Shown here: piece after piece, positions 1 to 5,757 of the stretch | Layout of the letters: the number at the start of each line of letters is the position of its first letter | Position numbering within the stretch: the stretch's first letter is position 1 | Assembly: GCA_964617565.1 (NCBI GenBank) | Contig: CAZTYH010000097.1 | Coordinates: 1 to 6,605, forward strand | DNA length: 6,605 nucleotides | Reading direction: 5' to 3' | DNA from: JAKJGV01 sp964617565 | GTDB taxonomy: Bacteria > Verrucomicrobiota > Kiritimatiellia > CAIQIC01 > JAGNIJ01 | Program-made: the position numbers and the translations under genes | The notes under the pieces: model-generated | What the model was told of the DNA's origin: nothing | Seen by the model: only the letters and a program-made list of their open reading frames with translations | Databases searched by the model: none

Positions 1-1193
1 ACGCCGAGGTCGTAGAGCATCTTGTTCACGGCCGCGATCATGGGCGGGGGGCCGCAGAGGTAGAATTCGATTTCGTCCGGATCGGGATGATTCTTCAAAT
101 AGTTCTCGAAGACCACGCTGTGAATGAATCCCGTGGGGCCCTCCCATTTGTCCTCGGGCAAGGGTTCGCTCAGCGCGACGTGGAAGGAGAAATTCTTATG
201 TTCTTTCGCGAGTTTCTCGAATTCCTCCTGGTAGAATATTTCACGCATCGAACGGGCGCCATACCAGTAGCTGACCTTGCGTTGCGTCTTTTTCGTGCGG
301 AAAAGATCCATCACATGACTGCGAAGCGGAGCCATGCCCGCGCCGCCGCCGATGTACACCATCTCCCGGTCCGTATCCTTCGCGAAAAATTCGCCGAAGG
401 GACCGCTCAGCACGACTTTATCGCCGGGCTTGAGCGCAAAGATGTAGGACGATGCAATGCCGGGCGGAACGTCCATGTGGGGCGGCGGCGTCGCGATGCG
501 GACATTGAGCATGACGATCTGTCCTTCCGCGGGATAGTTACCCATGGAGTACGCGCGGAAGCAGGGCTCGGTGCTTTTCACCTTCAAATCCCAGAGCTTG
601 AATTTGTCCCACGCGTCGCGGAACCGTTCATCAATATCGAAATCGGTGAACGAAAGCTCGTAGGGCGGGATATCAATCTGGATATAGCCACCGGCGCGGA
701 AAGGCAGGTTGATGTCCGGCGGTAGATCAATGACGAGTTCCTTGATGAACGTCGCCACGTTTCGGTTGGAGCGGACGGTGCCCTCGAATTTTTTAATTTC
801 AAGAATTTCGGGCGGGATCCTGATTTTGAGGTCCTGCTTCACTTTCAACTGGCAGGCAAGGCGCAGGCCGTCCTTGGCCTCCTGCCGGGAGATATGGCCC
901 GTCTCGGTGGGGAGGATGGTGCCGCCGCCTTCGAGCACGGTGCACTTGCACATCGCGCAGGTGCCGCCGCCGCCGCACGCGGAGGGGAGAAAGATGTCCT
1001 GGCTGCCGAGCGCCGAAAGCAGAGAAGTGCCGGACTCGACAGTGAGTTGCTTGTCGCCGTCGTTGACATCCACGCGGACAGGGCCGCTGGGCGCGAGCTT
1101 GCGCGATGCGAGCATGAGGCCGAGCACCAGGACCAGGATGACCCCGGTGAATACAGCTACACTGCTCAATACATATATAACGGTTTCGCTCAT
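1..1193 (-). CDS. nqrF: Na+-NQR subunit F (NADH dehydrogenase, FAD/2Fe-2S), 3' end cut by window edge
   Basis: NqrF is the electron-entry subunit: it oxidises NADH through FAD and passes electrons to a 2Fe-2S centre on the cytoplasmic side of the membrane. The frame opens at ATG 1193-1191 and stays open for 397 codons to the edge; the family is about 407-410 residues, so roughly ten residues are missing. Visible: an N-terminal membrane helix (about residues 5-29); a ferredoxin domain with cluster ligands C73, C79, C82 and C114; the FAD motif RAYS at 213-216; the NADH-binding GGGAGMAP at 282-289; and CGPPPM from C380 near the C-terminus. These sit at a constant offset of 3 from Vibrio NqrF positions as I remember them. 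An extra Cys (C84, in CKC) follows the cluster loop. nqrF starts ten bases after the nqrE stop, with only a weak GAAG upstream. Identification is very secure. Confidence 0.98.
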   Translation of the reverse strand, partial: MSETVIYVLSSVAVFTGVILVLVLGLMLASRKLAPSGPVRVDVNDGDKQLTVESGTSLLSALGSQDIFLPSACGGGGTCAMCKCTVLEGGGTILPTETGHISRQEAKDGLRLACQLKVKQDLKIRIPPEILEIKKFEGTVRSNRNVATFIKELVIDLPPDINLPFRAGGYIQIDIPPYELSFTDFDIDERFRDAWDKFKLWDLKVKSTEPCFRAYSMGNYPAEGQIVMLNVRIATPPPHMDVPPGIASSYIFALKPGDKVVLSGPFGEFFAKDTDREMVYIGGGAGMAPLRSHVMDLFRTKKTQRKVSYWYGARSMREIFYQEEFEKLAKEHKNFSFHVALSEPLPEDKWEGPTGFIHSVVFENYLKNHPDPDEIEFYLCGPPPMIAAVNKMLYDLG

Positions 1194-1203
1194 GAAAATT
1201 ACT

Positions 1204-1803
1204 TCACAGATTGATGCCGGAGAAACACATGAACGCCATGGCCATGAGGCCCGTGATGATCATGGTCATACCCAACCCCTTGAGTCCGTCCGGAATGTTC
1301 GAATAGCGGATTTTCTTTCGGATTGCGGCCATGGTCACGATGGCCAGGGCCCATCCCGCGCCGGAAGAAAAGCCATACACGACCGATTCCGGAAAGCTGT
1401 AGTTGCGCTCCATCATGAAGAGGGAGCCGCCGAGGATCGCGCAATTCACCGTGATCAACGGCAGAAAAATGCCGAGCGTCTGGTACAACGGCGGAAAGAA
1501 GCGATCCATGATCATTTCCACGAGTTGTACGAGCGAAGCGATGACGGCGATGAAGCAGATGAACGTGAGGAACGAAAGATCCTGGTTTGCGAGCGCCGGG
1601 ATGCCGGTCCACGCCAGCGCCCCGGGCTGCAGCAGGAATCGCTTGATCGCCCAGTTCGCGGGCACGGTGATCGTCTGCACGAAAATCACGGCCATGCCCA
1701 GTCCGGTTGCCGCGTGCAGGCGCTTCGAGATCGCAAGGAACGAGCACATCCCGAGGAAGCTCGAAAGCAGGATGTTTTCGATGAAGATGGATTTGATGGC
1801 TAA
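1204..1803 (-). CDS. nqrE: Na+-NQR subunit E, 5' end lost in assembly gap
   Basis: NqrE is a six-helix membrane subunit that, with its paralogue NqrD, holds an iron centre in the middle of the membrane and helps carry electrons across it. The readable part runs from the gap edge at 1803 (LAIKSIFIEN) to TGA at 1206-1204, 199 codons. By comparison with Vibrio NqrE only about six residues and the start codon are hidden in the gap. Visible family hallmarks are KSIFIEN, LGMCSFLA, DRFFPPLY, LGIFLPLITVNCAILGG and YSFPESVVYGF. The two iron-ligand cysteines are encoded at 1746-1744 and 1443-1441. A loop reading GALAWTGIPALANQDLSF is longer than in Vibrio. The frame runs uninterrupted through the N run into nqrD only because 100 N happens to preserve phase; these are two genes, not a fusion. 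Confidence 0.97.
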   Translation of the reverse strand, partial: LAIKSIFIENILLSSFLGMCSFLAISKRLHAATGLGMAVIFVQTITVPANWAIKRFLLQPGALAWTGIPALANQDLSFLTFICFIAVIASLVQLVEMIMDRFFPPLYQTLGIFLPLITVNCAILGGSLFMMERNYSFPESVVYGFSSGAGWALAIVTMAAIRKKIRYSNIPDGLKGLGMTMIITGLMAMAFMCFSGINL

Positions 1804-1903
1804 NNNNNNNNNNNNNNNNNNNNNNNNNNNNNNNNNNNNNNNNNNNNNNNNNNNNNNNNNNNNNNNNNNNNNNNNNNNNNNNNNNNNNNNNNNNNNNNNN
1901 NNN
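1804..1903. other. assembly gap (100 N) across the nqrD/nqrE junction
   Basis: A run of exactly 100 N. It hides the last 20-odd codons of nqrD, the nqrD stop, the intergenic spacing and the nqrE start with about six codons. Those parts add up to roughly 90 bases, so the true gap may be close to 100 here. The identical length of all three gaps still points to a placeholder rather than a measured distance. Confidence 0.97.
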
Positions 1904-2463
1904 ATCAGGCCGAGGGCGAAAAAGGCGCCCGGGGCCAGCAGCGCCATGCCATTGGGCATATATCCTTGTGGAAGCACGCGGATTCCGAGCCAGGTGCCCG
2001 CGCCGAGTATTTCCCGCATCGTCGCCACAAGAAGAAGAATCAGGCTGTAGCCGAGTCCGTTTCCGAGCCCATCCAGGAACGACAGACCCGGCGGATTCTG
2101 CAGGGCATAGGCCTCCGCGCGGCCCATGACGATGCAGTTGGTGATGATCAATCCGACAAAGACGCTGAGTTGCCGGCTGATATCAAAGAGATAGGCCTTG
2201 AGTATCTGGTCCGCCACGATCACGAGCGTGGAGATCACGGCGACTTCCACGATCATGCGGATGCGGCCGGGGATGAATTTTCGCAGGAGCGAGATCACGA
2301 GATTCGAACCGGTCAGTACGGTTGTCAGCGCGAGCGCCATCACCACGGCCGTATCCATCTTGACCGTTACGGCCAGTGCGGAGCAGATGCCGAGGATCTG
2401 GATCGTGATCGGATTGTTCTCCGACAGCGGATCCACAACGGTTTTCTTGAGCGTTTCGGCCAT
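1904..2463 (-). CDS. nqrD: Na+-NQR subunit D, 3' end lost in assembly gap
   Basis: NqrD is the membrane subunit paired with NqrE; the two bind the intramembrane iron centre between NqrF and NqrC. The start ATG is at 2463-2461, four bases after the nqrC stop, and 186 codons are readable before the gap; the family is about 210 residues. Seen in the sequence: ENNPITIQILGICSALAV with ligand Cys27, DQILKAYLFDISRQLSVFVG, LIITNCIVMGRAEA with ligand Cys110, and LDGLGNGLGYS followed by PNGMALLAPGAFF. Several hydrophobic stretches fit the usual six helices. The region before the start (AAGAAAGAACTGACCCC) has only a poor Shine-Dalgarno, so translation is probably coupled to nqrC. Identification rests on long near-identical blocks with known NqrD. 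Confidence 0.97.
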
Positions 2464-2467
2464 GGGG

Positions 2468-3193
2468 TCAGTTCTTTCTTACCTGCGCAAAATACTTCTC
2501 ATAGAGTTCAAGGTCCCGGTTGAGAAATTGATTGATGCCTTTGCCCGTGAGCGTGGCGCCGGAGATGCCGTCCACGGCGTGGTCGTTCCCCGAGGGGTAT
2601 CGGTCTGCGACGCGGCCCTTGACGATCTGGAAAGTCTGCAGTTTGCCGTTGCGAAGGATCTTTTTCCCGCGGAACTGGTTCTGGAACCAGTCGGTGGAAA
2701 TCTCTCCGCCGAGGCCCGGCGTTTCGCCGTGCCGGTAGAACGTGACGCCGAGAATTGTGTCGAGGTCGCTATCGAGCGCCATGTAGCCATAGATCGTGGA
2801 CCACAGCCCTTTTCCAGAGGTTGGAAAAGCGACTTTCCGTATTTCGCCGCCATCCCGCCACTCATACAGGGGTAGCTTCTCGCGGGATTCAATCTGGGCG
2901 CGTGTGAGGTCGAACGAGCTCAAGTTGGGGACGACCTGCCCGCTGGCGGTGTCAATAACGACTTCCTGGATGTGCTCGCCGAAAATGCGGTTCACTTCCT
3001 GTACTCCGAGCTTGCGGCCCTGCGCGTCGCGGATCGGCACGTCGAACGCCTTTAGGATGTTCAGTCGGCGGTCCAGTTCAGACTGCTCGTCCTGCCGTTC
3101 CCGCAGCAGGGCCGAGGTGACGGAGAGCGTGAGGCTGCAAGCGATGCAGATGATCGCGGCGAAGAAAACGGTGTAGGAGTCGCTCTTACGCAT
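2468..3193 (-). CDS. nqrC: Na+-NQR subunit C (covalent FMN, periplasmic electron carrier)
   Basis: NqrC carries a covalently bound FMN on the outer face of the membrane and relays electrons from NqrD/E to NqrB. The start is ATG 3193-3191 and not the upstream in-frame codon at 3256, because AAAGGAG lies nine bases before this ATG and the protein then begins directly with its single membrane helix (about residues 8-29). The product is 241 residues, slightly shorter than Vibrio NqrC. Visible are the GKGLWSTIYGYMALD block near 127-141, GETPGLGGE at 156-164, and the flavinylation motif DGISGAT at 208-214 with Thr214 as the expected FMN attachment site. Its start overlaps the end of nqrB by 8 bases. 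The FMN transferase ApbE needed for maturation is not in the window. This is the only nqr gene complete here without gaps. Confidence 0.98.
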   Translation of the reverse strand: MRKSDSYTVFFAAIICIACSLTLSVTSALLRERQDEQSELDRRLNILKAFDVPIRDAQGRKLGVQEVNRIFGEHIQEVVIDTASGQVVPNLSSFDLTRAQIESREKLPLYEWRDGGEIRKVAFPTSGKGLWSTIYGYMALDSDLDTILGVTFYRHGETPGLGGEISTDWFQNQFRGKKILRNGKLQTFQIVKGRVADRYPSGNDHAVDGISGATLTGKGINQFLNRDLELYEKYFAQVRKN

Positions 3194-4277
3194 GATTGAG
3201 CACTCCTTTCCAGGCCGCGCGCTTACGGATGTGAACGGCCAGCACGATCTGGTCAATCAGCGGGGCCATGACGTTCGAGAAGAGGATTGCGAGCATGTTG
3301 CCCGCGGGNNNNNNNNNNNNNNNNNNNNNNNNNNNNNNNNNNNNNNNNNNNNNNNNNNNNNNNNNNNNNNNNNNNNNNNNNNNNNNNNNNNNNNNNNNNN
3401 NNNNNNNNGCCGTGCCGAGGATTCCGCCCGCGATGATGCGCCACGATCCGACGCCGGTGATCACGAGAATGACCAATCCAATTGCGACCGCGATGGCGGA
3501 AGTTTCGCCGATACTGCCCGGCTCGAGGCCGACGATCATGTCCTTGAGGGAGAACCCGGCTTCGCGCAGCACTTCGAAGACGTCGCTTCCCGGCGGCGCG
3601 GCCTTTGCGGCAGCCAGGGAGGTGGCGCCGGTGTAGCCTTGCGGGAAAATGGACGGATCGGTAACCGCCCAGACGTTATCGCCGGAAATCTGTGCGGGAT
3701 AGGCGAAGTAGAGGAACGCGCGCGAGGTAAGCGCGGGGTTCAGCACGTTGAAGCCCGTGCCACCGAATATCTCCTTGCCGATCACGACGCCGAACGAAAT
3801 GCCGACCGCGACCTGCCAGAGCGGGATGGTCGGCGGGAGGGTGAGGGGGAAAAGAAGTCCGGTGACAAGGAATCCTTCGTTGATCTCGTGCTTGCGTACG
3901 ATCGCGAAGAGCACTTCCCACAAACCGCCGACGAGGTACGAAACAAAAATGATCGGCAGCACGATATACATGCCGCGGAGGATGTGCGTCAGCCATGTCG
4001 CGCCTTCGACCTGGTTGACGGTGTTATACATGTAGCCGGCGTTGAACATGCCGAAAAGCGTGCAGGGGATCAGCGCGATGACGACAAACATCATCGTTCG
4101 CTTCATATCGAGCGCGTCGCGGATATGCGGTGCGCCTGTCGTCACGTCCGGCGGTGTCAGGGCGAAGGTGTCGGCGGCTTCGAAGATAGGGAAGAAGATG
4201 TGCAGCGGACCGCCCCGCTCGAACAGCGGGCGGAACCGGTTATGAATCTGCTCCACCATTTTCGCCAGTTTCTTCAC
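3186..4277 (-). CDS. nqrB: Na+-NQR subunit B (membrane, covalent FMN, quinone-side subunit), internal assembly gap
   Basis: NqrB is the large membrane subunit: it carries a covalent FMN and riboflavin, contributes to the quinone site and is central to Na+ transport. The start is taken as GTG 4277-4275, one base after the nqrA stop, with AGAAGG eight bases upstream; ATG at 4259-4257 is a weaker alternative. It ends with TAA 3188-3186. Visible blocks include HIRDALDMKR (51-60), LVGGLWEVLFAIVRKHEINEGF (split around 115-136), FGVVIGKEIFGGTGFNVLNPAL (162-183), FAYPAQISGD and GSIGETS. The FMN motif reads QGYTGAT at 213-219, with Thr219 as the acceptor and Gln in place of the usual Asp. The 100 N run interrupts it after residue 289; about 73 residues are expected there, including the DPVSAS region, so the gap is too short. 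The periplasmic loop after NAGYMYN is shorter than in Vibrio. Confidence 0.97.
   Translation of the reverse strand: MKKLAKMVEQIHNRFRPLFERGGPLHIFFPIFEAADTFALTPPDVTTGAPHIRDALDMKRTMMFVVIALIPCTLFGMFNAGYMYNTVNQVEGATWLTHILRGMYIVLPIIFVSYLVGGLWEVLFAIVRKHEINEGFLVTGLLFPLTLPPTIPLWQVAVGISFGVVIGKEIFGGTGFNVLNPALTSRAFLYFAYPAQISGDNVWAVTDPSIFPQGYTGATSLAAAKAAPPGSDVFEVLREAGFSLKDMIVGLEPGSIGETSAIAVAIGLVILVITGVGSWRIIAGGILGTXXXXXXXXXXXXXXXXXXXXXXXXXXXXXXXXXXPAGNMLAILFSNVMAPLIDQIVLAVHIRKRAAWKGVLNHA
3203..3209 (-). promoter_or_regulatory. ribosome binding site of nqrC inside nqrB
   Basis: AAAGGAG on the minus strand lies nine bases before ATG 3193-3191, within the last codons of nqrB. It is the strongest Shine-Dalgarno in the operon and decides the nqrC start over the longer in-frame extension to 3256. 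Confidence 0.85.
3309..3408. other. assembly gap (100 N) inside nqrB
   Basis: A run of exactly 100 N. nqrB reads IIAGGILGT on its 5' side and PAGNMLAILFSN on its 3' side. In Vibrio NqrB as I recall it these two points are separated by roughly 73 residues (about 220 bases), so the real missing sequence should be about twice the N run. The frame happens to be kept across 100 N, but the resulting 33 unknown residues should not be taken as the protein's true length. Confidence 0.95.
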
Positions 4278-4278
4278 G

Positions 4279-5397
4279 TCAAACGCCTTCTCTTTCTATC
4301 TGGGCCAGCCCTTGCCGGATGATGCCCACGAGGTCCATTTTCGAGGGGCAGGCAAACGCGGGCAGCGCGAAATCTTCCGGGTCCACCTCGAGAATACCGA
4401 GTTTGATGGCTTCCTCGACATCGTGTGCGAGAACGGCCCGAATGAGAAAGTCCGGCAGGATCATCATCGGCAGGTAACGGTCATAGAGGCCGGTGAGCAC
4501 CATCGCGCGTTTGCTCCCGTGCATGTTTGTGTTGAGCGGCCATGTCGCGTTCGGCCGCAACCAGCGTGAGGCAAACGTGCGCGATTGGCTGTGTTGATCG
4601 AGCCCGGGCATGATCCAACCCAGCAGGTTGCGCTCGCGCCCTTCCGGCAGCACGTTCAACACGCGATCGAGCAGATGAAGGCTGTCGGCGCGCGACGCCT
4701 TCTGCCCACTCAGTACGTCGCCCCGCACGATGCGTTGCTCGCCCTCTTCAAGCCGGTCGTTAATGATGTGCCCGAGCGACTCGCCGATGCGCACACGATA
4801 ATGGCTGCGCGCCTGTTCCCTCACGCCCGGGCCGCCCAGCGCAATCACGCGACTCTCGGGCACCTTGCCTTCGACGAGCAGCCGGCCGATCAGAACAAGG
4901 TCCGCGGCCTGTACGGTCCATACGATGTCATGCGGCTTGATCGGATCCACATGATGAATGTGCACGCTTGTATTGCCGGCGGGGTGGGGTCCGCTGAAGC
5001 GCACGATCTCGACATGCTTCGCCTCGTTGAGCGCGGGGGACGGGTTGTGCGCGTTTTGATCAATGCAGAGATAGACTTTGCCGTTCGTCAGCCGCGTCAG
5101 CGCGTTGAGTCCGGCTTGAAACGCGGCTTCGTATCCGCGTACACAGACATGCGGATCGGCCTGGAACGGCGCGGTGGCCATTCCATTAACGAAGATGGAC
5201 TTCGGCTGTGCCAGGGGGTCAGCCATCCGGGAGAATGGGCGCTGGCGGATGTAAATGATCAGGCCGGTTGTCAGCAGCGTCGCGAGGATTTCATCGCGCA
5301 TCAGGCGGAGAATGCTTTCCGGTTCGTGCTTTCTGAACTCTTCGATTTCCTCGCGGCCCGCGGTTTCGATCACGATGCGCTCGATCATCCGGCGCTG
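4279..5397 (-). CDS. nqrA: Na+-NQR subunit A, 5' end lost in assembly gap
   Basis: NqrA is the peripheral cytoplasmic subunit linked to quinone binding, and the first gene of the operon. The readable frame runs from the gap edge (QRRMIERIVIETAG) to TGA 4281-4279, 372 codons. The first visible Met (5388) is internal: it aligns with about residue 86 of Vibrio NqrA (RVLQSVVIEVAG), so roughly 80-85 N-terminal residues are missing. Visible family blocks are the RQRPFSR segment, PKSIFVNGMATAPFQADPHV, GPHPAGNTSVHIHHVDP, ALGGPGV, LSGQKASRADSLHLLDR, LPEGRERNLLGWIMPG and FACPSKMDLVGIIRQGL near the end. It is followed after one base by the GTG start of nqrB. The promoter of the operon must lie in or beyond the gap at 5398-5497. 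Full length would be about 455 residues, normal for the family. Confidence 0.96.
   Translation of the reverse strand, partial: QRRMIERIVIETAGREEIEEFRKHEPESILRLMRDEILATLLTTGLIIYIRQRPFSRMADPLAQPKSIFVNGMATAPFQADPHVCVRGYEAAFQAGLNALTRLTNGKVYLCIDQNAHNPSPALNEAKHVEIVRFSGPHPAGNTSVHIHHVDPIKPHDIVWTVQAADLVLIGRLLVEGKVPESRVIALGGPGVREQARSHYRVRIGESLGHIINDRLEEGEQRIVRGDVLSGQKASRADSLHLLDRVLNVLPEGRERNLLGWIMPGLDQHSQSRTFASRWLRPNATWPLNTNMHGSKRAMVLTGLYDRYLPMMILPDFLIRAVLAHDVEEAIKLGILEVDPEDFALPAFACPSKMDLVGIIRQGLAQIEREGV
4286..4291 (-). promoter_or_regulatory. ribosome binding site of nqrB inside nqrA
   Basis: AGAAGG on the minus strand lies eight bases before GTG 4277-4275, in the last codons of nqrA. Its spacing supports the GTG as the nqrB start rather than the ATG six codons further in. 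Confidence 0.7.
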
Positions 5398-5497
5398 NNN
5401 NNNNNNNNNNNNNNNNNNNNNNNNNNNNNNNNNNNNNNNNNNNNNNNNNNNNNNNNNNNNNNNNNNNNNNNNNNNNNNNNNNNNNNNNNNNNNNNNN
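5398..5497. other. assembly gap (100 N) over the nqrA start and operon promoter
   Basis: A run of exactly 100 N. On its left the nqrA frame is open at about residue 83 of the family; on its right the sequence is AT-rich repeat DNA with no nqrA coding. About 250 bases of nqrA plus a leader and promoter should lie here, so 100 N is a clear underestimate. Assembly probably broke because the neighbouring repeat occurs in many copies. Confidence 0.92.
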
Positions 5498-5500
5498 TGC

Positions 5501-5644
5501 CCAAATCCGAATCTCTAAATCCGAAATGCTAAACAATTTCGAAATTCGAAATCAGAAATTAGAAACAGCCTGTTTTTCATACGTTTTCTTCTTTTGAATT
5601 CTTTGTATTTGTTTAGAATTTCGATATTCGTGCTCCGAATTTGA
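5501..5644. repeat. imperfect inverted repeat built of AT-rich 7-base units
   Basis: The left arm (5503-5565) is a run of degenerate 7-base units of the type AAATCCG, AAATTCG, AAATCAG and AAATTAG, with one 11-base step (AAACAATTTCG) in the middle. The right arm (5600-5644) reads the same pattern on the minus strand. Comparing 5501-5545 with the reverse complement of 5600-5644 without gaps gives 30 of 45 identical bases, and 14 of 15 around the shared core CTAAACAA (5529-5536 and, reversed, 5609-5616). A short hairpin sits between the arms. The base composition is far more AT-rich than the flanking genes. From memory, similar AAATCCG-type repeats are scattered between genes in Planctomycetes, Omnitrophota and related genomes and generate spurious ORFs translated as runs like ISDFEFR, which is also seen here. 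Function unknown. Confidence 0.8.
5561..5577. repeat. small hairpin at the centre of the inverted repeat
   Basis: AGAAACA-GCC-TGTTTTT can fold with seven pairs (one G-T) and a three-base loop. It lies close to the symmetry axis of the two repeat arms (about 5572). The stem is AT-rich and no convergent gene ends here, so I do not call it a terminator. Confidence 0.5.
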
Positions 5645-5742
5645 TGCTGAAAGGCTTTCGGCGCCAGCCCGTTTATTATCAATGTGACTGAACAGCCTTG
5701 CATTCATGCCATAAGTTAAGGGTTTCGGGGCATCAATTCCTC
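5645..5742. other. leader region upstream of the PHP gene, no gene seen
   Basis: About 100 bases between the repeat element and the ribosome binding site of the plus-strand gene. A TATTAT at 5674-5679 resembles a -10 box, but no convincing -35 lies at the right distance, so no promoter is called. GC-rich words at 5653-5669 (GGCT and AGCC around TTCGGCGCC) could form a weak stem. I see no small ORF with a start signal and no RNA gene. Confidence 0.4.
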
Positions 5743-5749
5743 GGAGAGG
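5743..5749 (+). promoter_or_regulatory. ribosome binding site of the PHP-domain gene
   Basis: GGAGAGG lies eight bases before ATG 5758-5760. It fixes the start of a frame that opens directly with a signal peptide. Confidence 0.85.
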
Positions 5750-5757
5750 TTTATCAA

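Noticed and set aside
930..980. Extra cysteine (C84) next to the NqrF 2Fe-2S ligands
   Set aside because: The four normal ligands are all present, and as I recall a CxC at this place also occurs in Bacteroidetes-type NqrF, so it is probably ordinary variation.
709..1803. Long plus-strand open frame (364 codons) opposite nqrF and nqrE
   Set aside because: It is antisense to two securely identified genes, has low-complexity H/R/E-rich composition typical of GC-rich antisense frames, and resembles no family.
3192..4322. Plus-strand open frame of 376 codons opposite nqrB
   Set aside because: Antisense shadow of nqrB that reads through the N gap; charged, repetitive composition and no recognisable domain.
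4585..5532. Plus-strand open frame of 315 codons opposite nqrA
   Set aside because: Antisense shadow of nqrA, extended only by reading through N.
5561..5577. Hairpin followed by T residues as a rho-independent terminator
   Set aside because: The stem is AT-rich, the T run is part of the stem, and the flanking genes diverge, so no transcript is expected to end here.
5672..5680. TTTATTATC as a -10 promoter box for the PHP gene
   Set aside because: No acceptable -35 element at 16-18 bases upstream; an AT-rich word alone is not enough.
5515..5703. Small minus-strand ORF (62 codons) ending in LISDFEFR-type sequence
   Set aside because: It is the translation of the heptad repeat element; such ORFs are a common annotation artefact of this repeat type, and no ribosome site precedes it.
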